Positions 53,098-62,467 of a stretch of 64,000 nucleotides of DNA are shown piece after piece. Source of the DNA: Aequorivita sp. (GTDB lineage Bacteria > Bacteroidota > Bacteroidia > Flavobacteriales > Flavobacteriaceae); the NCBI GenBank assembly GCA_024637015.1, contig JAGXGE010000011.1, positions 162,182 to 226,181 of the forward strand, in the 5' to 3' direction. The stretch's first letter is position 1, and each line of letters starts with the position of its first letter. The notes beneath the pieces were generated by a model that ran no database searches, was not told the DNA's origin, and was given only the letters and a program-made list of their open reading frames with translations. The translations under genes were made by a program, and so were the position numbers.

Positions 53098-56000
53098 ATG
53101 AATAAAATTAACATCTTTATAACTTTTGCTGCTGCAGCCATTTTTTCTGCTTGTGCAACCTACAGCCCCCAATATAAAACTGCTGAAAACAATCTTCCAA
53201 ATGATTCTTCCGAAAAAGAAATAGACAAAACGTTCTATTTAATTGGAAACTCCGGAAAGGGTGGGAGTGAATCCTCAAAATCCATTCAATCTTTAAAAAA
53301 ATATCTAAGTGAAAACAATTCCGAAGATAGCTATGTCTTGTTTTTAGGAAATAGTTTTTACCCTTCGGGAATGCAACCAAATGATGAGGCGGCAAAAAAG
53401 GATGCTGAAAATTCAATGAATCTGCAACTTGAAGCACTAAAAGATTTTAAGGGAAAAGTAGTGGTGCTTCCGGGCAATCGCGATTGGAAAAGTGGTGTGG
53501 ACGGACTGGAACTGGAAGAAGACTTTCTCAAAGACCGTTTTAATGATGCAGATGTGCTTCAACCAAACAATGGCTGCGGATTGGAAAGTATAGATATAAA
53601 TGATAATGTGCATCTATTGGCGCTGGACACGCAATGGTTTTTGGAAGATTGGGACGATTATTCAAAAATGAACGACAAATGTGACATAAAAACCCGTGAC
53701 AAATTTTTTATTGAAATTGAAGGCGAACTAAAGAAAAACGCAGATAAGACAATTATTGTTGCAATGTACCATCCGCTTATTACCTACGGAGAGCACGGCG
53801 GAAAATATCCGATGATTCACAAAGATTTTTTTAGCACCTTCATTAAGCAGGTAAAGATTCAGGGTGCAATTTCACAACAGGATCGTTATAACGAACGTTA
53901 CAACGAATTGATGAGCCGATTGGAAGTACTTACAAAAGACCTTGATCGTCTCGTTTTTGTTTCTGGACTAGATGAATCTTTACAATATATTGAAGACGGA
54001 TCAGTAAAACAGATTGTTTCCGGTTCAGGCTCTGGGGCAACGGCTGCTGCTTTAGGCCAGTTTGGAGAGTTTGTTTATGGTGGACTTGGTTTTGCGAGGC
54101 TTGATGTGGAAAAAAATGGCGCTTCTGAAGTGCGATTTTTTAAAGCCAATGACGATGCCACTTCAGAAGTTCTTTTTCAAAAGGAAATATTTCCGGCTGA
54201 AGAAAATTATGATTTTTCTACACTTCATGAAAATTTTCCACAAACTACACAGGCAAAAGTTTATAGTGATGAAATGGTTGAAAAAACTGGCTTTTACAAA
54301 ACCGTTTGGGGAAAGCATTACAGAAAAATATACGGCACAGATGTTACCGCAAAAACCGTTCTTTTAGACACTCTTTACGGGGGGCTGAAAGTTATGCGTG
54401 CAGGAGGAGGCCATCAAACCCGATCGCTCAGGTTGGAAGATAAAGATGGGAGAACCTACAATATGCGCGCCCTAAAAAAGAGTGCTGTGCAATTTCTGCA
54501 AACTGTAATTATTAAGGATAAAATTATAGAAAATGATTTTTTAAATACAATTCCGGAAGACTTAATTCTTGATTTTTATACCGCTGCGCATCCTTACGGC
54601 GCCTTTACAATTCCTCAACTGTCTGAGGCAGCAGGAATTCTTCACACAAACCCAAAGCTATACTACGTGCCGAAGCAAAAAGCCCTCGGAAAATATAATG
54701 ATGGGTATGGTAATGAACTATATATGATAGTTGAAAGGCCCGATAAGGAGTTTGAAGGAAAACTTTTTGATTATCCCGATGATGTTGAAAGCACTGACGA
54801 TTTGCTTGCAAAACTTCGCAAGGACGAAAAATATAAGCTGGATGAAGAAGCCTATATCCGTGCCAGGGTTTTTGATATGCTCATTGGCGATTGGGACCGC
54901 CACAACGATCAATGGCGTTTTACGCAACATAAAGATGAGGATGGAAATTCCTTGTTTCTGCCAATTCCGAGAGATAGGGACCAAGTTTACTCAAATTTTG
55001 ATGGGGGTCTTTTGGATGTAGTTAGAGCGTTGTTTAATACTTCGAGACAATTTCAGGTATACGGTGAGGAACTGAAACATACCAAATGGTTTAATGCTGC
55101 AGGAATAAAACTGGATCACGCATTGATTCAAAACTATGGAAAAGAAGCTTGGCTGGCACAGGCCGCAATCATTCAAAAGAACGTTACCGATAATGTGATT
55201 GATAGCGCTTTTGAAGATCTTCCCAAAGCAGCGCAGGACGAAACTGCGGCGGAAATTAAGCAAAAGCTAAAAGGCAGACGCGATAATATTGTAGAAATTG
55301 CCGGAGAGTATTATGATTATCTCGCCAAACTACAAGTAATCACAGGAACTGATAAGGATGACTATTTTGAAATCACCCGTTTACCCGAAGGAAAAACCAA
55401 CATAAAAACCTATCGTTTAAAAGATGGCGGAAAAGACGATTTAATGGTTGACAGAACTTTTGATGCTAAGGAAACCAGAGAAATCTGGGTTTACGGACTT
55501 GATGATGACGATGTTTTTGAAGTAAAAGGAGATGGAAACAACCCTATTTTTATGCGAATTATTGGAGGTCAAAACAACGATACCTATAATATTGCCAACG
55601 GTAGAAAAGTGAAGGTTTACGATCAAAAAAGTAAAAAAAGCACAGTTGAGGAAAAAAACGGCGCTACATTTAGGTTTACGGACAATTATGATTTCAATAC
55701 CTACGATTATAAAAAGCAAATACAATCTGTAAACTTGTTTCTTCCTGTTGTGGGCTATAATCCGGATGATGGGGTTAAATTGGGCTTTTCAGATCTTTTC
55801 ACTATTACTGGGTTTCAGCGCAACCCATTTACCCAGCAACATAGATTTGCTTTTGGCTATTATTTTGCCACGCAAAGTTTCGATGTGAATTACGAAGGTG
55901 AATTTGCCAATATCTTTGGTAGTTGGAATTTCTTAATTGGCGGGTATTTCCAAAACCCAAATTTCTCTGAGAACTATTTTGGATTTGGAAATGAAACCAT

Positions 56001-56775
56001 AAACCTAGATTATGAATTTGACCGTGGTTTGGATTATAACCGTGTACGCATTGGTGGTTATGGAGGTTCCATTGGATTTAAAAAAGATTCTCCTTATGGG
56101 AGTATGTTTCAATTTAAGGCCATTTTTGATGCAATTGAAGTGGAGGGAACAGATGGAAGGTTTATTTCAGATGCAATTCCTACCCCGACAGAATTGGACA
56201 AAACCAAGAATTTTGTAACGGCTGAAGGAACGTATCAATATGAAAGTTACGATAATAAAGTAAATCCAACTAGGGGAATGAATTTTGCACTTGTTGCGGG
56301 CGGAACACAAAACATAGAAGATAGTGATCAAATTTTTGGTTATGTGAAACCTTCAATTATATTTTATAATGCAATTACAAGAAGTAGAAAATTGGTTTTA
56401 AAGACTGATGTTCGCGGACAGTTCAATATTGGTAATAATTTTGAATTTTATCAAGGAGCACAATTAGGTAGTGACACGGGTCTTCGCGGTTACAGAAATG
56501 AACGTTTTACAGGTAGAAGTTCAGCAGTAGCTGGAGCAGATCTTCGTTATAGTTTCAATAAATTCCGCACGGCGTTAACGCCCATACAAATAGGTGTTTT
56601 TGGAGGCTACGATGTGGGAAGGGTTTGGGTTCCAAATGATACTTCCGACGTTTGGCATAGTTCATACGGGGGAGGATTTTGGGTAAATACCGCTGATTTA
56701 TTGAGCGCATCCTTCAATCTATTTACTGGGGAAGAGGGATTGCGTTTTACTTTTGGATTAGCGTTTTCAATGTAA
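53098..56775 (+). CDS. Phosphoesterase-like/Omp85-type lipoprotein, metal site lost
   Basis: 1225-residue lipoprotein (lipobox FSAC). Domain 1 (about residues 40-330) has the fold pattern of calcineurin-like phosphoesterases, but ligands are replaced relative to its tandem paralogue: GDAG to GNSG, GDN to GNS, GNHE to GNRD, MHH to MYH, GHDH to GLDE. Domain 2 (about 400-780) carries DMLIGDWDRH (593-602) and PIPRDRDQVYSNFDG. Domain 3 is a C-terminal Omp85-like barrel with GLRGYRNERFTGRS. Probably an outer-membrane surface protein without phosphoesterase activity. It ends 7 nt before its paralogue. Confidence 0.85.
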   Translation: MNKINIFITFAAAAIFSACATYSPQYKTAENNLPNDSSEKEIDKTFYLIGNSGKGGSESSKSIQSLKKYLSENNSEDSYVLFLGNSFYPSGMQPNDEAAKKDAENSMNLQLEALKDFKGKVVVLPGNRDWKSGVDGLELEEDFLKDRFNDADVLQPNNGCGLESIDINDNVHLLALDTQWFLEDWDDYSKMNDKCDIKTRDKFFIEIEGELKKNADKTIIVAMYHPLITYGEHGGKYPMIHKDFFSTFIKQVKIQGAISQQDRYNERYNELMSRLEVLTKDLDRLVFVSGLDESLQYIEDGSVKQIVSGSGSGATAAALGQFGEFVYGGLGFARLDVEKNGASEVRFFKANDDATSEVLFQKEIFPAEENYDFSTLHENFPQTTQAKVYSDEMVEKTGFYKTVWGKHYRKIYGTDVTAKTVLLDTLYGGLKVMRAGGGHQTRSLRLEDKDGRTYNMRALKKSAVQFLQTVIIKDKIIENDFLNTIPEDLILDFYTAAHPYGAFTIPQLSEAAGILHTNPKLYYVPKQKALGKYNDGYGNELYMIVERPDKEFEGKLFDYPDDVESTDDLLAKLRKDEKYKLDEEAYIRARVFDMLIGDWDRHNDQWRFTQHKDEDGNSLFLPIPRDRDQVYSNFDGGLLDVVRALFNTSRQFQVYGEELKHTKWFNAAGIKLDHALIQNYGKEAWLAQAAIIQKNVTDNVIDSAFEDLPKAAQDETAAEIKQKLKGRRDNIVEIAGEYYDYLAKLQVITGTDKDDYFEITRLPEGKTNIKTYRLKDGGKDDLMVDRTFDAKETREIWVYGLDDDDVFEVKGDGNNPIFMRIIGGQNNDTYNIANGRKVKVYDQKSKKSTVEEKNGATFRFTDNYDFNTYDYKKQIQSVNLFLPVVGYNPDDGVKLGFSDLFTITGFQRNPFTQQHRFAFGYYFATQSFDVNYEGEFANIFGSWNFLIGGYFQNPNFSENYFGFGNETINLDYEFDRGLDYNRVRIGGYGGSIGFKKDSPYGSMFQFKAIFDAIEVEGTDGRFISDAIPTPTELDKTKNFVTAEGTYQYESYDNKVNPTRGMNFALVAGGTQNIEDSDQIFGYVKPSIIFYNAITRSRKLVLKTDVRGQFNIGNNFEFYQGAQLGSDTGLRGYRNERFTGRSSAVAGADLRYSFNKFRTALTPIQIGVFGGYDVGRVWVPNDTSDVWHSSYGGGFWVNTADLLSASFNLFTGEEGLRFTFGLAFSM

Positions 56776-56782
56776 ATGATGT

Positions 56783-59700
56783 ATGATTTTTAAAAAGTTC
56801 TTTTTTCTATTTTTCATTGCTTTTTTTATTTCTTCCTGTGCAACGTATGCACCTCAGTTTAGGGATAAAGAAGCAAACCCTATATATCCTTCGGAAAAAA
56901 AAATAGAAAAAACTTTTTATCTGGTAGGTGATGCAGGTCTTTCCCCAATGGGCGGGATGAGTGATGCGCTTGCTACATTTCAGAACTATCTCAAAAACGA
57001 AAAAAAATCCGGAAACTATACCATTTATTTGGGCGACAATATTTATCCTGCAGGAATGGATATTGAAGGCCATCCACGCCGAAAGGAATCTGAAAACATG
57101 ATCAATGCCCAACATAAGGCGGTAAGTGATTATAAAGGGCAGACCATTTTCATTCCAGGAAACCATGAGTGGTACAATAACGGCGTGATTGGTGTTGCGC
57201 GTGAAGAGAATTATGTAGAAGCATTGTTCCCCGATGAGGATGCTTTTAGGCCCAGCAATGGTTGTCCTTTGGAAAGTATTGACGTTTCCGATAATATTCA
57301 GTTGATTGTTATCGATACACAATGGTTTTTGGAAGACTGGGACAAAAGTCCGACTATCAATGAAAAATGCGATATAAAAACCAGGGAAAAGTTCTTTATT
57401 GAACTGCAACTGGAACTGGAAAAAAGCCAAAACAAGATGATTGTTTTTGCTATGCACCACCCAATGTTCACCAATGGAAACCACGGTGGTTATTTTGCAT
57501 TGGAAAAACATTTGTACCCAACCCAAAAGAAAATTCCCTTACCCATTTTATCTTCATTGGTTGTTCAGATTCGATCACAAGGAGGGGTTTCCGTTCAAGA
57601 TAGATATAACGAGCTGTATAATAATTTTATGACCCGATTGCAACAGCTCACCAAAAATAACAAGCGCCTTGTTTTTGTGTCGGGCCATGACCATAATCTT
57701 CAGTATATAGAGAAAGAGGGTTTTCACCAGATTGTTTCAGGAGCAGGATCCAAAGAATCTTATGCTGCCACGGGAGAGGATGGCTTCTTTAGTACAGGAA
57801 AGCAAGGATTTTCGGTTTTGGATGTGTTTGACGATGGCTCTTCTTGGGTGCGCTATTTTGTGAAGGGGGAAAATTATGAACCTGAGCTCCTTTTTCAGAA
57901 AGAAGTGATTCCTGCTCCTAAAAACTTAAATGTTTCAAATTATCCCGAAATATTTCCGCAGGAATATACAGTGCCCATTTATAAGCAGGACAGCATCAGT
58001 GAACCTTTGTTTTTCAAGACTGTCTGGGGTGCGAAATACAAGAATGCCTATTCGCAGCCAGTCAATGCCAAGGTAGCATCTTTGGATACACTATTCGGAG
58101 GGCTGCGCGTTATTCGTGAAGGAAATGAAGGTGATTATAATTCGCTATTGTTGGCCGATGAAAATGGCAATCGATACAGAATGAGGGCCATGGAAAAAAA
58201 CGCGCTACAGATTTCAAGAAAAGTGGTTTTTGAAGACAATAGCGCTAAACCTTCCGAAGTGGAAAAAACTGATGTACCTTCTCTAAAAGGGCAGAATGCC
58301 AGTTTTTATGTCGCTTCACATCCCTATGCAGTTATGGCTATACCAGATATGGCAAATGCGATCAACGTGTTTTATACAACTCCGCAATTATATTATGTAC
58401 CCAAGCAAAAACGTTTGGGTAATTACAACGAAAACTTTGGAGACGATCTGTATCTTATTTCTATAGAACCATCTGAGAGAAGTGAAGGGGAAGGACTTTT
58501 TAAATATCCTGATGATGTGGAAACCACCGATGATATTTTGATAAAACTCCGCAAGACGGGTAATGTTTTTGTCGATGAGGAAAACTATATAAAATCCAGG
58601 CTTTTTGACATGCTCATTGGCGATTGGGACCGAGAACCGGACCATTGGCAATGGGCGGAATATTTTAACTACTACGAAAAGGATGTTTATGTACCCATAC
58701 CTAAAAACCGTGACAATGCTTTTTCAAGTTTTGATGGAAATATATTCGACTTTACCCGCTCATTATTCAACGGTTCTAAACAAACACATGTCTATGGAAA
58801 AAACCTGACAGATTTAAGGTGGTTCAACAAGGAAGGTGTCATTCTGGATAGGGCATTACTTGAAAACTCAGGTCGTGTACAGTGGAAATATCTTGCCAAA
58901 GTGCTTCAGGATAGTATAACGGACGCTGTGATTGATAAGGCGTTCAATAGAATTCCACAGGAAGTGCAGGACGAATCGCTTGAAGAAATTAAACAGAAAC
59001 TGAAAGAACGCAAGAAGAATCTAGTGGATATTGCCGATAGCTATTACAGCTACCTCTCTACCCTTCAAACCATTATTGGAACGGACTATGACGATCTTTT
59101 TGAAATTACCCGCTTGCCCGACGGAAAAACAAATGTTAGAAGTTTTACTACTATAAATGGAATAAAATCAGATACATTAATTGACAGAACCTATTTAAAA
59201 AACGATACCAAAGAGCTCTGGATATACGGCCTTGGCGGAAAAGATAAATTCACCGTAACTGGAAATGACAATAATTTGCTTTTTATACGGATTATTGGTG
59301 GTCAGGATGAAGATATTTTCAGTTTAAAGGAAGGGCGTAGGGTGAAGGTGTACGATTATGAAAGCAAGCCCAATATTGTGGAGGAAAAAAAAGGAGGAAC
59401 CATTCGTTTTACCGATATATATAATTTGAATACCTATAATTTTCGAAAGCAGATTGAACGTTCGCAGGGATTGGTTTCAGCAATTGGCTACAATCCCGAT
59501 GATGGCTTTAGGGCTGCTTTACAATTCGCCTATCGGGTTGATAATTTTCAGCGCAATCCCTTTTCACAGAAGCATGTTATTAATGCAGCTTATTTTACAG
59601 ACATTAACAGTTTTGAGATTTCATATTCTGGTGAATTCGCAAATATTAAGGATAACCTCAACCTCAGTTTTGGTGCAAGACTTACAAGCCCTAATTACAA

Positions 59701-60496
59701 AGTGAACTTTTTTGGCTTCGGAAACGAAACAAGGAACTTTCAGGATAGCGAAGGTTATGAATTTAATAGGGTGGAAGTACAGCATATTTCAGGAAATGTT
59801 GGTTTGCTCCGCAATAGTAACTTTGGTAGTTTCTTTAAAGTCCAAACAACTTTTGACGCTTTTGAAGTAAATAATTCACCAACTAAATTTATTTCAGAAG
59901 TAAATTTAGAAAACAAAGGTAAAACAAGTTATTTTGGAACTTTGGAAGGCATATACAATTACCGAAGTTATGATGACCCCCAAAACCCCACTATAGGTAT
60001 GTTGTTTGATTTAAACCTAGGTGTTACTGATAATCTTGAAGATACCGATGATGTGTTTGGTTTTGTAAAATCACGGGTTGGGTTCTACAATACCTTGGTT
60101 AAGAATAGAACTTTAGTTTTGAAAACGACTGTGAATTACCAACATAATATAGGAAACAGTTATCAATTTTACCAAGCTTCGAATTTGGGCGGCGACAATG
60201 GATTGAGAGGTTATAGGGAACAGCGATTTACAGGAAAGTCATTTTTAGTGGGCAGCGCAGATCTTCGCTATAGTTTGCCAAAGTTTAAAGTTGGATTGAT
60301 TCCGCTCCAAACGGGAATTTATGGGGGAACAGATTTGGGAAGAGTTTGGCTGCCTGGGGAAAGTTCAAAAAAATGGCATAATTCCTATGGTGGAGGCCTT
60401 TGGATTAACGGCTCGGGAGGGTTGAACGCCAACTTTAGTATCTTTAATTCCACAGAGGGAGCAAGAGTTACTTTTGGATTGGGATTTGATTTTTAG
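56783..60496 (+). CDS. Metallophosphoesterase/Omp85-type outer-membrane lipoprotein
   Basis: 1237-residue lipoprotein (lipobox ISSC) and tandem paralogue of the preceding gene. Domain 1 keeps the full metallophosphoesterase set: YLVGDAG, LGDNIYP, PGNHEWY, FAMHHP with GNHGG, and SGHDHNLQYIE. Domain 2 carries DMLIGDWDRE (609-618) and PIPKNRDNAFSSFDG. Domain 3 is an Omp85/BamA-like barrel with GLRGYREQRFTGKS and SADLRYSLPKF, ending in an aromatic residue (GLGFDF). It likely hydrolyses phosphate esters at the cell surface. A 17-bp terminator follows. Confidence 0.88.
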   Translation: MIFKKFFFLFFIAFFISSCATYAPQFRDKEANPIYPSEKKIEKTFYLVGDAGLSPMGGMSDALATFQNYLKNEKKSGNYTIYLGDNIYPAGMDIEGHPRRKESENMINAQHKAVSDYKGQTIFIPGNHEWYNNGVIGVAREENYVEALFPDEDAFRPSNGCPLESIDVSDNIQLIVIDTQWFLEDWDKSPTINEKCDIKTREKFFIELQLELEKSQNKMIVFAMHHPMFTNGNHGGYFALEKHLYPTQKKIPLPILSSLVVQIRSQGGVSVQDRYNELYNNFMTRLQQLTKNNKRLVFVSGHDHNLQYIEKEGFHQIVSGAGSKESYAATGEDGFFSTGKQGFSVLDVFDDGSSWVRYFVKGENYEPELLFQKEVIPAPKNLNVSNYPEIFPQEYTVPIYKQDSISEPLFFKTVWGAKYKNAYSQPVNAKVASLDTLFGGLRVIREGNEGDYNSLLLADENGNRYRMRAMEKNALQISRKVVFEDNSAKPSEVEKTDVPSLKGQNASFYVASHPYAVMAIPDMANAINVFYTTPQLYYVPKQKRLGNYNENFGDDLYLISIEPSERSEGEGLFKYPDDVETTDDILIKLRKTGNVFVDEENYIKSRLFDMLIGDWDREPDHWQWAEYFNYYEKDVYVPIPKNRDNAFSSFDGNIFDFTRSLFNGSKQTHVYGKNLTDLRWFNKEGVILDRALLENSGRVQWKYLAKVLQDSITDAVIDKAFNRIPQEVQDESLEEIKQKLKERKKNLVDIADSYYSYLSTLQTIIGTDYDDLFEITRLPDGKTNVRSFTTINGIKSDTLIDRTYLKNDTKELWIYGLGGKDKFTVTGNDNNLLFIRIIGGQDEDIFSLKEGRRVKVYDYESKPNIVEEKKGGTIRFTDIYNLNTYNFRKQIERSQGLVSAIGYNPDDGFRAALQFAYRVDNFQRNPFSQKHVINAAYFTDINSFEISYSGEFANIKDNLNLSFGARLTSPNYKVNFFGFGNETRNFQDSEGYEFNRVEVQHISGNVGLLRNSNFGSFFKVQTTFDAFEVNNSPTKFISEVNLENKGKTSYFGTLEGIYNYRSYDDPQNPTIGMLFDLNLGVTDNLEDTDDVFGFVKSRVGFYNTLVKNRTLVLKTTVNYQHNIGNSYQFYQASNLGGDNGLRGYREQRFTGKSFLVGSADLRYSLPKFKVGLIPLQTGIYGGTDLGRVWLPGESSKKWHNSYGGGLWINGSGGLNANFSIFNSTEGARVTFGLGFDF

Positions 60497-60523
60497 GAAA
60501 AAACGAGAGAAAAAAGAATAAAG

Positions 60524-60563
60524 AAAAACTGGGAAGAAATTTAGAATTTCTTCCCAGTTTTTT
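60524..60563. terminator. Bidirectional intrinsic terminator
   Basis: Perfect 17-bp stem AAAAACTGGGAAGAAAT / ATTTCTTCCCAGTTTTT with a 5-nt loop (TTAGA), with A- and T-tracts on the two sides. It serves the phosphoesterase gene (+) and the Dps-like gene (-). Confidence 0.95.
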
Positions 60564-60575
60564 AATTTTATAAAG

Positions 60576-60652
60576 CCTAAAGCCTAAAGCCTAAAGCCTA
60601 AAGCCTAAAGCCTAAAGCCTAAAGCCTAAAGCCTAAAGCCTAAAGCCTAAAG
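60576..60652. repeat. CCTAAAG heptamer array, 11 perfect units
   Basis: Eleven exact copies of CCTAAAG plus flanking variants (CATAAAG, CCTAAAC). It lies between the terminator and the Dps-like gene, whose TAG stop falls inside the last variant unit. Same unit, orientation and genetic setting as the array at 48153. Confidence 0.97.
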
Positions 60653-60660
60653 CATAAAGC

Positions 60661-61152
60661 CTAAACTTCCGGGTGTTTATCACTTGTTTTCATAGTCCAA
60701 GCATCCAGCATCCAGCTTATTTTTTCAATATGGCCAATAAAGCCGCCAATCATATCAATAGTTCCTTCATCACCTGCGGCGTCGGCCTTTTCTATTACTT
60801 TTCGCATCTGTTGCAAAATTTTTCCATGATCCTCCAAAAGAATCTTCACCATCTGCAAATCTTTTGTGTCAGATGAAGACTCTATCAAGTTGCTCATCTT
60901 CAGATAATCCGTAAAATTACTAGTGGGTTGAAAACGGAGCGTTAAAATTCGTTCTGCAATTTCATCTACTTTCATCTTTGCATCTTCATACATTTCCTCA
61001 AATTTAATGTGAAGATCGAAGAAATTGTGACCTACAACATTCCAATGGAAATTTCGAAGTTTTTGATAGTATAAATGATAATCCGCCAACAATATGTTTA
61101 GTTCTTTAGCTGTGGCAGTTGTTTTCTTTTTATCGAGGTTTAAATAGCTCAT
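60661..61152 (-). CDS. dps: Dps/ferritin-like DNA-starvation protein
   Basis: 163-residue miniferritin from the ATG at 61152; the longer frame to 61203 has an atypical N-terminus. The ferroxidase residues are present in NFHWNVVGHNFFDLHIKFEEMYED followed by VDEIAERIL: His at the FHW position, then His, Glu, Asp and Glu at Dps spacing. The C-terminal helices (GHIEKISWMLDAW) are typical. It stores iron and protects DNA under stress. Its stop codon lies in the heptamer array. Confidence 0.93.
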   Translation of the reverse strand: MSYLNLDKKKTTATAKELNILLADYHLYYQKLRNFHWNVVGHNFFDLHIKFEEMYEDAKMKVDEIAERILTLRFQPTSNFTDYLKMSNLIESSSDTKDLQMVKILLEDHGKILQQMRKVIEKADAAGDEGTIDMIGGFIGHIEKISWMLDAWTMKTSDKHPEV

Positions 61153-61331
61153 GATTATTGTTTTTAAAGGTTTTATCAAAGATAACCAACACTTTTTGGG
61201 CAATCAATTTTTACTGTGGGTTTAGCCTTTTTTTAACTTGAAATAGGAATATTTAATTGCTTGGAAATCACAAGTATTAAAGCATACTATATTTTGTAGG
61301 AAAAAAGAGCTGTTTTCTTACATTTTAATGA

Positions 61332-61364
61332 CTTTGCTATGGCTTTGCTATGGCTTTGCTATGG
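61332..61364. repeat. 11-bp tandem repeat, 3 units
   Basis: Three exact consecutive copies of CTTTGCTATGG upstream of cysQ. Confidence 0.95.
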
Positions 61365-61387
61365 AGTATCCGTGAATGGGGTTTTTA

Positions 61388-61415
61388 ATTAGTAATTAGT
61401 AGTGAGTAGTGAGTA
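61388..61415. repeat. 7-bp-period array ATTAGTA/GTGAGTA
   Basis: Two copies of ATTAGTA followed by two of GTGAGTA, all in 7-bp phase. Confidence 0.85.
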
Positions 61416-61543
61416 GTTAGAGATTGTTATTTAGAATAAAAAAAGTTTGTTCCTACTACGCTGAAGTTCTGCAAGACTAAGGGTGAGTTTGTGAATAAGT
61501 GCATTCGGAAATATAATTATCCTTAATCAGGCAAGCTCAAACA

Positions 61544-61592
61544 GACAACTGACAACTGACAACTGACAACAGACAACTGACAACAGACAACC
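61544..61592. repeat. GACAACT heptamer array, 7 units
   Basis: Seven consecutive 7-bp units: GACAACT x3, GACAACA, GACAACT, GACAACA, GACAACC. Confidence 0.95.
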
Positions 61593-61649
61593 GAATACTA
61601 AAATTTATATAAATAGTTTTTTCATTATAACTGCTTTATTCAAAAGTTG

Positions 61650-61657
61650 TAGTTTTG
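61650..61657 (+). promoter_or_regulatory. Putative -7 box TAGTTTTG of the cysQ operon
   Basis: Matches TAnnTTTG and ends 21 nt before the cysQ ATG at 61679, which leaves room for a short leader. Confidence 0.45.
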
Positions 61658-61678
61658 CACCCGAAACAAGTCTTACTT

Positions 61679-62467
61679 ATGAAAACTAACTTATCCGTAG
61701 CCATTCAGGCTGCGTTAGGTGCCGGAAAGGAAATCCTAAAAATTTACGAAACAGATTTCATTGTAGAAACTAAGGGTGATGATTCTCCTTTGACTCAGGC
61801 TGATAAAAATGCCAATGAGGTCATCAATGGCTTTCTAAAGATGACTAATATTCCTATAATTAGTGAAGAAAATCGCCAACTTGATTATTCAGAAAGAAAA
61901 GATTGGACACGTTGTTGGATTGTAGATCCGCTGGATGGCACAAAGGAATTCATCAAAAGGAATGGTGAGTTTACGGTAAACATTGCTCTGGTTGAAAATG
62001 GAAATCCGATGCTTGGTGTGATTTATGTCCCGGTTTCAAGAGAACTCTTTTTTACTTCTGAAGATGGAAAAACTTCAAAAAAGATTACTCTTACTTCTGA
62101 GAAAACTACAATTGAGGAAATTTTCAAAAAGGCTGAAATAATTAAACCTGCCATTATTGCTCCTCCAATAAAAATTGTGGGCAGTCGCTCCCATTTAAAT
62201 GAGGAGACCAAAAACTTTATCTCAGAAATAGAAAAAGAAAACAAAGTTGAAATAGTTTCAAAAGGAAGTTCTTTAAAATTCTGTTTGGTCGCAGAAGGTT
62301 TGGCGCATATTTATCCACGATACGCCCCTACAATGGAGTGGGACACTGCAGCCGGACACGCTATTTGCAAAGCCGTAGGTGTTTCTGTGATTGATCAAAG
62401 CACTGGCAAACCCATGTTATACAATAAACCTAACTTGCTGAATAACTATTTTTTAGTAAAAGTTTAA
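61679..62467 (+). CDS. cysQ: 3'(2'),5'-bisphosphate nucleotidase
   Basis: Removes the 3' phosphate from PAP/PAPS, recycling the by-product of sulfate reduction. The 262-residue protein starts at the ATG at 61679; the TTG at 61655 is part of the promoter box. Inositol-phosphatase-family motifs: DSPLTQADKNANEV, SEEN, WIVDPLDGTKEFIKRNGEFT (metal Asp residues), and PTMEWDTAAGHAI. The stop overlaps the next start (TAATG), and cysC follows, giving a sulfur-assimilation operon. Confidence 0.95.
   Translation: MKTNLSVAIQAALGAGKEILKIYETDFIVETKGDDSPLTQADKNANEVINGFLKMTNIPIISEENRQLDYSERKDWTRCWIVDPLDGTKEFIKRNGEFTVNIALVENGNPMLGVIYVPVSRELFFTSEDGKTSKKITLTSEKTTIEEIFKKAEIIKPAIIAPPIKIVGSRSHLNEETKNFISEIEKENKVEIVSKGSSLKFCLVAEGLAHIYPRYAPTMEWDTAAGHAICKAVGVSVIDQSTGKPMLYNKPNLLNNYFLVKV

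Larger units (their letters stand above)
61153..61678. other. 526-nt intergenic stretch with several simple repeats
   Basis: No gene is supported. Contains three copies of the 11-mer CTTTGCTATGG (61332-61364), a 7-bp-period array ATTAGTA x2 and GTGAGTA x2 (61388-61415), seven GACAACT/GACAACA heptamers (61544-61592), and the cysQ promoter box. It separates the Dps-like gene (-) from cysQ (+). Confidence 0.8.

Noticed and set aside
48153..60652. CCTAAAG arrays as telomere-like ends
   Set aside because: They are internal, between convergent genes, and no chromosome-end structure is present.
61204..61654. RNA gene in the spacer upstream of cysQ
   Set aside because: No tRNA cloverleaf, rRNA segment or extended stable hairpin was found; the spacer is mainly short tandem repeats.
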